Program-made: the position numbers and the translations under genes
Notes under the pieces: model-generated
Seen by the model: only the letters and a program-made list of their open reading frames with translations
Told to the model about the DNA's origin: nothing
Database searches by the model: none
Source of the DNA: Bacteroidota bacterium
GTDB taxonomy: Bacteria; Bacteroidota; Bacteroidia; 2-12-FULL-35-15
Direction of reading: 5' to 3'
DNA length: 55,078 nt
Assembly (NCBI GenBank): GCA_023251805.1
Contig: JAHEYB010000007.1
Coordinates: forward strand, 27,186 to 82,263
Shown: positions 8,511 to 17,595 of the stretch, piece after piece
Numbering within the stretch: position 1 is the first letter of the stretch
How the letters are laid out: each line of letters starts with the position of its first letter

Positions 8511-11069
8511 ATGAAGAACATCAATTTAAAATCGATTTTACCAATTATTACAGGAATTGTAATTTTTATAGTCCTTACGTTCGGTTATTTCACTCCTTTA
8601 ATGAAAGGAAAAGTGATTATGCAAAGCGATATGATTCAAAATAAAGGAATGTCGAAAGAAATTGTTGACCATCGTGAAAAATACAATGAAGAACCCTTGT
8701 GGACCAATTCCATGTTTGGGGGAATGCCTTCCTTTCAAATCGCAATTACCTATCCTTCCAATTTAATGACTCCTCTGCGTAATGCTTTTATGTTGGGTTT
8801 TCCTACACCGGCAAATATGGTATTTTCTTATATGTTGGGCTTTTTCATTTTGCTTTTGGTTTTAAAAGTTGATAATTGGTTGAGTATCGTTGGAGCAATT
8901 GGCTTTGGGTTTTCCGCTTTTTTCTTTTTGATTATAGATGCTGGTCACAATACACAAGCATTAGCAATTGCCTACATGGCTCCTGTATTTGCGGGAGTTA
9001 TTTTAGTTTGTCGAGGAAAATATTTATTAGGCGGAGCTTTAACTGCTTTGTTTTTTGCACTAGAGTTAGTTTGTAACCATCCGCAAATTGCCTATTATCT
9101 TATTTTAGGTTGTGCCATTTTTGTAATGTTTGAATGGGTGGCACGAATCAAGCAAAAAGAATTCAAAGATATTTTTAAAGGATTAATTGTGTTTGCTATT
9201 GCTGGAGTTTTAGCACTTGGTTGTAATATTACCAATTTGTGGAATACTTACGATTATGCTAAATCAACTATTCGCGGACCATCGGAATTAACAACCGACA
9301 AACAAAAAGGGGAGACCAATCAAACATCCGGATTGGATAAAGATTATGCTACACAGTGGAGTTTGGGAACGGGAGAAACATTTACGTTAATGATTCCGGG
9401 TTTCAAAGGTCGCTCTTCCAGCCTATTGTTTAAGGAAAACAAAACTGCATTAAAAGAAGCAGATCCACAGATGCGGGATACTATTGCAAATTTTCCTCAG
9501 TATTGGGGTGCTCAACCTTTTACTGATTCTCCTTATTCAGGTGCTATTCTGGTTTTTTTATTTGTATTGGGTTTGTTTATTGTAAAAGGTAGATTGAAGT
9601 GGGCATTGCTAACTACTACTGTTCTTTCAATTATGTTGGCTTGGGGACATAATTTTATGTGGCTTACAAGTAATTTTTTAGATTATTTCCCGGGATATAA
9701 CAAATTCAGAGCTGTAACAATGATTTTGGTTTTGGCCGAATTTGCAATTCCATTGTTGGGAATTTTAGCAGTAGATAAAATTTTAAAAACACCGAATATT
9801 TTTAATGAAAAAATAAAACTGGCACTTAAATGGAAAAGCATAAAGATTTTTGAGAAGGACATCAGTTTTCAAGCAGCATTTATTACTTCGTTTGCACTCA
9901 CCGGTGGATTGTGTTTGGTGTTTTATCTTATGCCCACAGCTTTTGTGGATTTTACATGGGTTCAAGACATTACCTATTTTAATCAGTTTTCGAAAAGCAA
10001 TGGTGCAGAGATAGCGCAAAAGTTTATCGACAATATGGAAATTGTTCGAATTGCGATATTTAAGTCGGAAGCCATTCGTAGTTTCTTGTTTATTTCGGCA
10101 GCGGCAGTTTTAGTTTGGTTGTTTGCAAAATCGAAGCTAAACAAAGCGATATTAATTCCTGTACTAGGTATATTAATTTTATTTGATTTAGCGCTTGTTG
10201 ACAAAACGTATTTAAACGACAAAAACTTTACAGGTAAAAAGGAATCCGTAAATCCTTTCCCGATGACGGATGCAGATAAAATGGTGTTGGAGGACAAAGA
10301 CCCCAATTACAGAGTGTTGGATGTTACGGATACACAAAACGGGCCGTTTAATAATGCACGTACTTCATACTATCACAAATCAATCGGTGGTTACCATGCT
10401 GCAAAATTAAGACGTTATCAAGAGTTGATTGAAACGCATATAGGAAATCAAATGCAAAGCATTCTGGAAACAATGAATAAGAATCCGACAGATTCTTCTT
10501 TGCGTGCAGCATTTTCTCAGCAAGGGGTTTTGAATATGTTAAATATGAAATATCTAATTTATAATCCGACTGCACAGCCACTTCAAAATAGATATGCTTT
10601 AGGAAATGCTTGGTTTGTAAACGAAGTGAAGATGGTTAAAAATGCGGATGAGGAATTAAAAACTGTTGGAGAAATTAATCCTAGAAATACGATTGTTGTA
10701 GATGAACGTTACAAAACACAGTTGGATGGATTTACTCCTAAATTGGATGCATCAGCAAGTATTAAATTAACGGATTACAGAGCAAACGATATAAAGTATG
10801 AATCCAATGCAAGTTCTGAACAATTAGCAGTTTTCTCTGAGATTTATTATAAAGATTGGGTTGCCTATGTGGATGGGGTGGAAAAACCTTATTTCAGTGG
10901 CGACTGGGTATTGAGAGCTATGAGAGTTCCTGCAGGAAAACATACCATTGAATTTAAATTTGAACCTAAAAAATATTTTACCGGAGAAAAAATATCTTTA
11001 GTAAGCAGTTTGTTGTTGTTTGGGTTTGTTGGTGCTTCTCTGTTTTTGTCTTGGAAGAAAAAAGAATAA
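8511..11069 (+). CDS. YfhO-family multipass membrane protein (GT-C-like)
   Basis: About 852 residues with roughly a dozen hydrophobic helices, a large extracytoplasmic loop, and a C-terminal soluble segment (YYKDWVAYVDGV, VPAGKHTIEFKFEP) before a final helix and a KKKE tail. This is the layout of the YfhO family, thought to be GT-C glycosyltransferases using lipid-linked sugars. A DNTQ/HNTQ-type acidic-histidine loop (IDAGHNTQ) follows the early helices. The start at 8511 (MKNINLKSILPIITG) places a membrane helix at the N-terminus; the longer frame back to 8343 runs through the intergenic region with the divergent oxygenase. It is followed by a clear terminator and the start of the glycan locus, so a role in surface glycan decoration is plausible. 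Confidence 0.85.
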   Translation: MKNINLKSILPIITGIVIFIVLTFGYFTPLMKGKVIMQSDMIQNKGMSKEIVDHREKYNEEPLWTNSMFGGMPSFQIAITYPSNLMTPLRNAFMLGFPTPANMVFSYMLGFFILLLVLKVDNWLSIVGAIGFGFSAFFFLIIDAGHNTQALAIAYMAPVFAGVILVCRGKYLLGGALTALFFALELVCNHPQIAYYLILGCAIFVMFEWVARIKQKEFKDIFKGLIVFAIAGVLALGCNITNLWNTYDYAKSTIRGPSELTTDKQKGETNQTSGLDKDYATQWSLGTGETFTLMIPGFKGRSSSLLFKENKTALKEADPQMRDTIANFPQYWGAQPFTDSPYSGAILVFLFVLGLFIVKGRLKWALLTTTVLSIMLAWGHNFMWLTSNFLDYFPGYNKFRAVTMILVLAEFAIPLLGILAVDKILKTPNIFNEKIKLALKWKSIKIFEKDISFQAAFITSFALTGGLCLVFYLMPTAFVDFTWVQDITYFNQFSKSNGAEIAQKFIDNMEIVRIAIFKSEAIRSFLFISAAAVLVWLFAKSKLNKAILIPVLGILILFDLALVDKTYLNDKNFTGKKESVNPFPMTDADKMVLEDKDPNYRVLDVTDTQNGPFNNARTSYYHKSIGGYHAAKLRRYQELIETHIGNQMQSILETMNKNPTDSSLRAAFSQQGVLNMLNMKYLIYNPTAQPLQNRYALGNAWFVNEVKMVKNADEELKTVGEINPRNTIVVDERYKTQLDGFTPKLDASASIKLTDYRANDIKYESNASSEQLAVFSEIYYKDWVAYVDGVEKPYFSGDWVLRAMRVPAGKHTIEFKFEPKKYFTGEKISLVSSLLLFGFVGASLFLSWKKKE

Positions 11070-11092
11070 GTGGAATTAAAATAAGATTTAAG

Positions 11093-11125
11093 ATGCCTCT
11101 AAGATTTTGGAGGCATTTTTATTTT
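11093..11125 (+). terminator. Intrinsic terminator after the YfhO-family gene
   Basis: Stem ATGCCTC (11093-11099) pairs with GAGGCAT (11110-11116), followed by a T-rich tract. It separates this gene from the convergent flippase ending at 11124. Confidence 0.8.
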
Positions 11126-12605
11126 ACAGATTAATTGAGAATCGTTTCAAATTCTTCCGAATTTTACTATTTAGTTCAGGTGCGGCTTCTAGTTTTAACA
11201 TTAACAAAACAAATATTCCACCTACAATTGTGCTTCTTATTGCCATGTCAATATATTTATGATACATAAATGGAATAAAAAAGCTAGGTAAAATGGCTAA
11301 TGCTGCTATTAAAATAATTTTAAAAGAGTTAAAATCGTAAGGTTGCATATTGTATTTTATTTTCAAAAATAAAAAGCGTAAAAAATTATTTGCAGAAACA
11401 GTTATGGCCGTGGCAATAGCCGAACCGATGATTCCATAGATGGGAATAAATATGAGATTTGCAATAATCACAATTCCCACCATCAAAAAAACAAAAAAAG
11501 TATCAAATCGATAATACTTGGAGTTTGCAATAATCACTTGATTTATTCCTGTTGCCATTTCTACCAAATAACCTAAGCTTAAGATGATAATGACATTTTT
11601 TCCTGAAGCATATTCATGAGGAATCAAGCGCATGATATTGTCGATGTTTGCATACAATCCAATGAAAAGCAATATTCCAATTGCCAGCTGACTGTTACAT
11701 GATTTTTTATAGAGAGAAGCAATTTCTTTTATGTCCTCTTTTTTAAATGCTTCAGCAACTACGCTGGTCATAATACGGTAAAGTGAACGGGCAGGAATTA
11801 AAATAATGGTTCCAATTTGAAAGGCGATGGCGTAAATACCGGTTTTTTCTTCTCCGAGTAAGGAGTTCACCATGATGGCATCGATGTTTAATACTACGGC
11901 ACCAGCGCCACCTGCAAGTATGGAGTAAGTGCCTAATTTCACCATTTCTGTTCTTAGCTCTTTGCTCATAAATCCTCTTACTGGTTTTACATGCCATTCT
12001 TTTTGTTGGATAATATAAACAAGTAAAATAATTGTTGGTAAACAAGTAACAATAATATAAAGAAGAATAAAAAATTTAAAATCAATTAATTTCAAAAAAT
12101 AAAAGGTGAGAATAATAAGAATTAAAATGCGCTGTAAGAAATCTTTGCTGAAAGAGCCAATTACAGAGCTGTAACCCGCTCTAAGATAACTATCAAAAAT
12201 GTTAAAGAAGACAGTGAAAAATGTGAGAGGCATTAAATAAAATATCAGCGTGTTGAAGAGTGGAGATTTTTCTTGATTATTTGCTATTAATTGAGGTTGT
12301 AAAAAAATAAAAACAATATAGCAGAGCAAAAATCCTATGAGTGTTACAACGATGGCGTAAAAAAGAAAACCATGATGTCCTTTTTCCTTGTTCCTAAAAT
12401 AGGGAAAGAATCGATTAGTTACAGAAGTGAATCCTAAGTTGGCAAATTGAGCGAACAAAGCAGAGTATGAAATCAATAAACCTCTTGCACCATTTTCTGC
12501 CGGACTAAGTAAATGCGCCAGCCACATAACAATAAAAAAACCAAGTCCAGCCCCTAAATAAGAGTAGATAGCATTTTTGGTGGCTTGTTTTTCAATTATA
12601 CCCAA
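11124..12605 (-). CDS. Wzx-like polysaccharide flippase (MOP superfamily)
   Basis: A 493-residue protein made almost entirely of hydrophobic helices (about 12-14). The N-terminal KNAIYSYLGAGLGF and FANLGFTSVTNRFFPYFR motifs are typical of polysaccharide-biosynthesis flippases. These move undecaprenyl-linked glycans across the inner membrane. It is the last gene of the minus-strand pseudaminic-acid-type operon, 48 bases after pseI. A paralogue (21917-23386) aligns from the first residues (KKQGIQNAIITYLGVAIGF) and closes the opposite arm of the locus. Confidence 0.9.
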   Translation of the reverse strand: MGIIEKQATKNAIYSYLGAGLGFFIVMWLAHLLSPAENGARGLLISYSALFAQFANLGFTSVTNRFFPYFRNKEKGHHGFLFYAIVVTLIGFLLCYIVFIFLQPQLIANNQEKSPLFNTLIFYLMPLTFFTVFFNIFDSYLRAGYSSVIGSFSKDFLQRILILIILTFYFLKLIDFKFFILLYIIVTCLPTIILLVYIIQQKEWHVKPVRGFMSKELRTEMVKLGTYSILAGGAGAVVLNIDAIMVNSLLGEEKTGIYAIAFQIGTIILIPARSLYRIMTSVVAEAFKKEDIKEIASLYKKSCNSQLAIGILLFIGLYANIDNIMRLIPHEYASGKNVIIILSLGYLVEMATGINQVIIANSKYYRFDTFFVFLMVGIVIIANLIFIPIYGIIGSAIATAITVSANNFLRFLFLKIKYNMQPYDFNSFKIILIAALAILPSFFIPFMYHKYIDMAIRSTIVGGIFVLLMLKLEAAPELNSKIRKNLKRFSINL

Positions 12606-12653
12606 TTTTATTTTTAGATTTTTAGAATTGTTGAAGTCGAGATTTTTGTAAAA

Positions 12654-13694
12654 TTAAATATGTTCTATGCCTAATGGTGTTCCTCCTTTTATATCCGACT
12701 TAGCAATCTTTCCCAAAACTTCGTCCCAGTGCTTTGGCGCTAGTCCTTTTGCAGGACGAATAATCTTTAAATTATCAGAAGATAAAACTTCGCCCTTTTT
12801 TACATCTTTGGAAACGAAAATAGAGCGTTTAAATTGTACACTTTTCTCTTCGGCAGGCAAAATTCCTTTTTGAATTTGTCCTAGTGATAAAAAGGCCCTT
12901 TCGGTTTCAACTACCAATGATTCTAATTCTTCCGGTTCTAAAGAAAATGCACTGTCAACTCCGCCATCAGCTCTTCTTAAGGTAAAATGTTTTTCGATAA
13001 CTCTTGCTCCCAGTGCAACTGCTGCAACTGATGCTCCAACACCCATCGTGTGATCTGATAATCCAACAATGCATTTAAAATTATCAATAAAATCAGGAAT
13101 GGTCAACAGATTTGTGTTTTCAGGAGTAGCAGGATAAGTGCTGGTGCATTTTAAAAGGATAATGTTTTTGCAACCTGCTTTTCGCAATACATCTATGCTT
13201 TCTGTTATGTCTTCGCGAGTTGTAACACCGCTGGAAATGATAACAGGTTTCCCGGTAGCCGCTACTTTTTTTAATAATGGATGGTGTGTGTTTTCAAAAG
13301 AAGCGATTTTGTATAAAGGCACATTTAGCGATTCTAAAAAATCAACTGCTGTTTCGTCAAAAGGAGAACTAAAAGCAATCATTCCTTTTTCTTTCGCTCT
13401 GTCAAATATTGCTTTGTGCCATTCCCAAGGAGTATAAGCCATTTTGTATAAATCGTGTAATTCTTTACCATTCCACAATGAGTTTTTATCATCAATGGTC
13501 ATGGCACCTTTCATGGTAATGGTGTCTGCCGTATAGGTTTGCAATTTTAATGCATGAGCTCCGGCTAAGGCTGCTGCGTCAACCAACTCCAATGCTCTAT
13601 CTAATGATTGATTATGATTGCCACTCATTTCTGCAATGATAAACGGCTTGTGGTAATTTCCAATTGTATAGTTTCCAATCTTAATGTCGTCCAT
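12654..13694 (-). CDS. pseI: Pseudaminic acid synthase (NeuB family)
   Basis: 346 residues. PseI condenses phosphoenolpyruvate with 2,4-diacetamido-2,4,6-trideoxy-L-altrose to give pseudaminic acid. AEMSGNHNQSLDRALELVD, GAHALKLQTYTADTIT and YKMAYTPWEWH match the PseI branch better than sialic- or legionaminic-acid synthases. KCTSTYP and GLSDHTMG form the barrel active site, and the C-terminal ~60 residues (RSIFVSKDVKKGEVL, IRPAKGL) are a SAF antifreeze-like domain. It lies seven bases after the PseG-PseH fusion. Confidence 0.93.
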   Translation of the reverse strand: MDDIKIGNYTIGNYHKPFIIAEMSGNHNQSLDRALELVDAAALAGAHALKLQTYTADTITMKGAMTIDDKNSLWNGKELHDLYKMAYTPWEWHKAIFDRAKEKGMIAFSSPFDETAVDFLESLNVPLYKIASFENTHHPLLKKVAATGKPVIISSGVTTREDITESIDVLRKAGCKNIILLKCTSTYPATPENTNLLTIPDFIDNFKCIVGLSDHTMGVGASVAAVALGARVIEKHFTLRRADGGVDSAFSLEPEELESLVVETERAFLSLGQIQKGILPAEEKSVQFKRSIFVSKDVKKGEVLSSDNLKIIRPAKGLAPKHWDEVLGKIAKSDIKGGTPLGIEHI

Positions 13695-13701
13695 TGTAAA
13701 C

Positions 13702-15192
13702 TTATTTTTTAATTAGTTTATAACTATTAAACCCTTGTTCTGATATAAGTTTTTCATTACCAAATCCCGCTTTGATAAAACTCTGATACGAGGATTTGTT
13801 TTCAATTTTAATATATGCTGTTATTGTTTCTTGAGGATGTTTTTGTAAATAGTCGTTAGAAGAGCTAAGCAACATTCTATAAGCAAGTTTTTTTCCTCTA
13901 TGTAATTCATCAATTGAAATTCCTATAACAACCTCTTTTTCATTTTTATCAATTCGAACTTGTCCGACAGGCGCATTCTCTTCATTAAAAAACAAATAAA
14001 AATGACAAGTCTTGGAATCAAGTTTTGATTTAAACCACTTTATATGATTTTCATAAACTACTTCATTTTGATTGTATGAATTGTTTCGAACAAACGGGTC
14101 GTTAGCCCATTTAAAATACAAATTTACATCATTTTCATTGGCCAATCTGAAATGGATTTTCTCTAGTATCAATTTTTTAAAAACATCGAGTAATCGCTTT
14201 GGTGATTTACCATCAACAACACTTTTTTGATTTTCAATTATCTGATTTAATTTTCCCGAATGCTTTGATAATTCGTTAAGAGAAGTCACAATTGTATCCG
14301 CACTAATTTTATTTAAATTATTCCAATTTATGATAACATTTTTGCTTGCTAATCCTTTTAGTATTCCCTTCTGATTTTCTGCTGTATATCCAGAAACCAA
14401 AGCAATTCCAGTGGCACAAGCTTCAAGAGAAATGGAACTGGCAGGGCAAATTGCTAAGTCGCATTGTTGTAATAGTTTTACCAGTTGTTCAGCAGAAATA
14501 TCAAAATGTTTTATGATTTTAGGAACTTTTGTTTTTTCAATAAGTTTTTCAATGCTAGTTAAGTTTGAGTTGATAGAGCCTAACATTAAATGGATTTCTT
14601 CTATTCCGTTCACCTGAATCAGCGCTTCCGTATATTTTTGAGTCAGATTGGTAACATCTGCTGCGCCCATACTAATAAAAACTTTTTTAATCGTATTAAC
14701 CTCTTTTTCTTCTGAAGAATTTGTTAAAAATGCTTTTCGTAATAAAACGTAATCTAATCCTAAACAAAACTGTGTGTATTTTTCAGCAGAATATTTAGCA
14801 GGATCAACTCCAGCTGCATGATTGATAATGACATCTGCAACATGATGCCAAGCATGAAGATCGTCAATTGCAACCAATTTACACCCTTTGTCTTTAATCG
14901 CTTTTTGGTAGTCTGTTTTGAAATTGTATCCATCTAAAATAACAATGTCCGTTTCCTCAAGAAACCCGCAAAAGTTGGAAGCATCTTGTGAGTAATTGTT
15001 TGTTATTGGAAGATGGAGAATGGTTTCAGTAATGGTATGAATACTTTTTATGACACTTTCTACCGGCATTTGAATGGCAAATACAATTGTGAAATCGTTT
15101 TTGAGCATATCGGCTAAAGCAAGGCAACGAATAACATGCCCCATACCAATTGAGGTTCCACCATCTGCACGTATGACAATTTTTGGTTTCAA
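13702..15192 (-). CDS. pseG: PseG-PseH fusion: UDP-sugar hydrolase plus N-acetyltransferase
   Basis: A 496-residue two-domain protein. Residues 1-~335 match PseG, which releases UDP from UDP-2,4-diacetamido-2,4,6-trideoxy-L-altrose: IRADGGTSIGMGHVIRCLA at the N-terminus, VAIDDLHAWHHVADVIINHA, and a GT-B-type C-terminal half with CPASSISLEACATGIA. Residues ~343-496 (IHFRLANENDVNLYFKWAND, VGQVRID, IGISIDELHRGKKLA, IKIENKSSYQSFIKAGF) are a GNAT acetyltransferase matching PseH, which acetylates the 4-amino group. The two steps are adjacent in the pathway. The gene follows PhyH by two bases. Confidence 0.92.
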   Translation of the reverse strand: MKPKIVIRADGGTSIGMGHVIRCLALADMLKNDFTIVFAIQMPVESVIKSIHTITETILHLPITNNYSQDASNFCGFLEETDIVILDGYNFKTDYQKAIKDKGCKLVAIDDLHAWHHVADVIINHAAGVDPAKYSAEKYTQFCLGLDYVLLRKAFLTNSSEEKEVNTIKKVFISMGAADVTNLTQKYTEALIQVNGIEEIHLMLGSINSNLTSIEKLIEKTKVPKIIKHFDISAEQLVKLLQQCDLAICPASSISLEACATGIALVSGYTAENQKGILKGLASKNVIINWNNLNKISADTIVTSLNELSKHSGKLNQIIENQKSVVDGKSPKRLLDVFKKLILEKIHFRLANENDVNLYFKWANDPFVRNNSYNQNEVVYENHIKWFKSKLDSKTCHFYLFFNEENAPVGQVRIDKNEKEVVIGISIDELHRGKKLAYRMLLSSSNDYLQKHPQETITAYIKIENKSSYQSFIKAGFGNEKLISEQGFNSYKLIKK

Positions 15193-15194
15193 TT

Positions 15195-16028
15195 TCAGCC
15201 TTGTTCAGGAACCAGTTTCATTATTTCTACCTGCTTTTGTTTAGCTAGTTCTAATGCATTATTAGAATATTTTGAAGCTCTTAAATTATCAAGTGTGTCT
15301 TTTCTTTTTAATGAATATTCGTTTATGTATCTATCCAAGTGGCTTGATTTCAAAGCAAAAGTCATAAAAAGAGAAATGCGTTCATGTTGCTGATCTTTTT
15401 TCAAAAATGCTGGAACCATTCCTTCTCTCCCGGCTTTATTGATAGAAAAATTTGGGAGAAATTTTATTCGAACAGCATTTCCACTATGCAACGTTTTTAA
15501 ACTCCAAACTGCTACATCACCAATTTCATTTCCAACAAAAACGGCTTTGCCATCAACATTTTTATGGCTACCTGCTTTAATTTTTAAGCCCCCGCTGTAG
15601 TCTTTATGATTTTGCAAATAAATTCCTAAACGAATGAGGGTGTATTCTCCTTTCCAATCAGGGCCATTTAAATCAGTTCGGTCGATGTTATCTCTGTGAA
15701 ATCCGCGTAAGCCTGTTCCAATTTGATACGAACTATCGCCAAAATAAATTAAATCATTACTTCCTAAAATTGTTTTTGCTATTGTCAGCATTCTATCATC
15801 TAACAAAATAGGATGCAGTTTTTCCTTACTTAATAAATCACCTTTATTGTATTTTGCTTTTGTGGGCAAGTTGGGTAATTGGAAATCAAGTTTTTTACTT
15901 TTATCAATTTCATATTGCTCGTAAGCCAGTTTTCTGAATTGCTCAATTTCAGAGGCGCTAAAAACATTGGGTACTAACACATACCCGTTTTCATCAAATT
16001 TTTTCTTGTCAATTTTTAAGTCGCTCAT
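15195..16028 (-). CDS. PhyH-family (phytanoyl-CoA dioxygenase-like) Fe(II)/2OG oxygenase
   Basis: 277 residues. Iron ligands H111-x-D113 (GFHRDNID) and distal H181 (TLHSGNAV) fit the PhyH fold, and the N-terminal FDENGYVLVPNVFSASEIE is the family signature. It lies inside the Pse operon, two bases from pseF and from pseG-H, so a hydroxylation or oxidation of a sugar nucleotide, free sugar or acyl group in the same pathway is inferred. PhyH enzymes are not normal members of the six-step Pse route. The substrate is unknown. Confidence 0.85.
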   Translation of the reverse strand: MSDLKIDKKKFDENGYVLVPNVFSASEIEQFRKLAYEQYEIDKSKKLDFQLPNLPTKAKYNKGDLLSKEKLHPILLDDRMLTIAKTILGSNDLIYFGDSSYQIGTGLRGFHRDNIDRTDLNGPDWKGEYTLIRLGIYLQNHKDYSGGLKIKAGSHKNVDGKAVFVGNEIGDVAVWSLKTLHSGNAVRIKFLPNFSINKAGREGMVPAFLKKDQQHERISLFMTFALKSSHLDRYINEYSLKRKDTLDNLRASKYSNNALELAKQKQVEIMKLVPEQG

Positions 16029-16030
16029 GA

Positions 16031-16765
16031 TTATACTTTCTTTTGTTCGATGTGAGAATTAAGTGCTGTTAATTCGGGATGCAATTTTAAAATGTTTTCA
16101 ATTTCGGTGTAAGGCAGTTCGTCTGCTTTGTAATTTTCAATCAATTGTTTTATTAATTCAAAGTCATCTGTTGTGTCAACTGTTATTCTGTAGCCGCTAT
16201 TATTTTCTGTTTGTTTGATGTGATATAATTCTACTTTCTCGGATTTGTTTTTCCAGATATAAGGTGTTACGTGTTCTAAATCCGACTCATCAGTAGCGTT
16301 GTTAAATGCTTCATTAAGCAATTGAAAAGAAAATATTTCGAAATCGAAGCCTCTCGCGAATGTGCGTTCAATACCGTTACTCATATACAATTTTTGGTTG
16401 TTAAGTTTCAAAAATTTCTCGATGCTGTTTCTGATTAAATGAGGATCGATGAGCGGACAATCAGATGTAACGCGAACAATTACATCGAATTTAAATTTTA
16501 CAGCAGTCTCATGAAAGCGACTCAATACATTATTTTCGCTTCCTCGATGAAATTTCAGGTTGTTTTGAGTTGCAAAGTCAGCAACACAATCATCGGTTGT
16601 ATTTGTAGTTGTTGCGATGGCAATATCTAAGCCGGTTTTTTTTAAACGATCGATGTGGTATTTTAACAGAGATTTATTTTTTACTTCCTTAAAAATTTTC
16701 CCCGGTAAGCGGGTACTTGTCATACGAGCTTGAGTAATGATACCGATATTTGGCTGTGATGACAT
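16031..16765 (-). CDS. pseF: CMP-pseudaminic acid cytidylyltransferase, SpsF-like
   Basis: 244 residues. GIITQARMTSTRLPGK is the nucleotide-binding loop of the SpsF-type cytidylyltransferases, and VTSDCPLIDP carries the metal-binding aspartate. The ending (GYRITVDTTDDFELIKQL) is usual for this group, which activates nonulosonic acids as CMP-sugars in Pse clusters. It is the SpsF-like form, not the NeuA-like PseF of Campylobacter. It starts directly after the methyltransferase stop (no gap), implying translational coupling. Confidence 0.85.
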   Translation of the reverse strand: MSSQPNIGIITQARMTSTRLPGKIFKEVKNKSLLKYHIDRLKKTGLDIAIATTTNTTDDCVADFATQNNLKFHRGSENNVLSRFHETAVKFKFDVIVRVTSDCPLIDPHLIRNSIEKFLKLNNQKLYMSNGIERTFARGFDFEIFSFQLLNEAFNNATDESDLEHVTPYIWKNKSEKVELYHIKQTENNSGYRITVDTTDDFELIKQLIENYKADELPYTEIENILKLHPELTALNSHIEQKKV

Positions 16766-17569
16766 TTATTTTTTAAATCTCCAGACGATTAAATTGGTTG
16801 TGTTTAGTGGAACTAAGCCAAAAATATCGGTACGCAATTCTATAATTTCAACAGAGGCTTTGTTTTTTAGAACCTCTATCAAATTACGATTATAGTCGTT
16901 AATTTCAATGTATTTATTTCTTAGCAATCCCAAAGGAGTTGTTCTTTCTGCAACAACTGTTGGTTCAAAATGCACCACGTAATTAATTTTATCCTTTTGT
17001 TTTTCCAGATTATCAATTATTACAGATGCATCAGGAATTTGTTCAATGCTATGAGTGGTAAATATGGTTGAATTTGGTTTTATAAAATCGTAATCTTTTT
17101 CGTTGTAATAATTAAATTCAACAACATCACAACCCAGTCGTTTTGCAATTGCTACAGCATTTTTACAATAATCTCCACCATATGAATTTTTACCTAAGTA
17201 AGATAAGTTGTATCCGTAGCCACATCCAAGCTCACAGGTATTTTCCGATTTGTATTTTTTTATAGTTGCTGTGATAAGATTGTAATAGATTTCGCGTGCT
17301 TTTGGAATAGATGCTCTGTAAATATCATCTTCCAGTGAAATAATAATTTCTCCGGTAATAGGATGTAAGCCGGCCTGTTCAAACTCTTTTGATTTGTATT
17401 CTTCTATTGTAAGAAAATCAAATAGAATTAATTTGCCGTATTTATCGAGGTTGTATTCATTTTCGATTTGCAGTGTGTCCCTTTTTTTATGGAAGTCTGT
17501 TTCCCCGCTAAGTCTACTTGTCCATGGGTTATCTTTATTCAAATACTCATCTATCGTAATGGGAATCAT
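16766..17569 (-). CDS. SAM-dependent methyltransferase in the Pse operon
   Basis: 267 residues. The class I SAM-binding glycine motif CELGCGYGYN is at ~111-120, then GGDYCKNAVAIAKRLG (acidic ribose-binding strand) and STIFTTHSIEQIPD (motif IV region). The N-terminal ~90 residues (DEYLNKDNPWTSRLSGETDF) have no domain I recognise. It occupies the place where pseC (PLP aminotransferase) would be expected, but has no PLP-lysine motif or aminotransferase fold. Methylation of the nonulosonate or another sugar is likely. Confidence 0.8.
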   Translation of the reverse strand: MIPITIDEYLNKDNPWTSRLSGETDFHKKRDTLQIENEYNLDKYGKLILFDFLTIEEYKSKEFEQAGLHPITGEIIISLEDDIYRASIPKAREIYYNLITATIKKYKSENTCELGCGYGYNLSYLGKNSYGGDYCKNAVAIAKRLGCDVVEFNYYNEKDYDFIKPNSTIFTTHSIEQIPDASVIIDNLEKQKDKINYVVHFEPTVVAERTTPLGLLRNKYIEINDYNRNLIEVLKNKASVEIIELRTDIFGLVPLNTTNLIVWRFKK

Positions 17570-17595
17570 TCTGTTTAAATTAAAACATTTAGAAA

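Noticed and set aside
16766..17569. Missing PseC disguised as the 267-residue protein
   Set aside because: It has a SAM-binding CELGCGYGYN motif and no PLP lysine or aminotransferase blocks.
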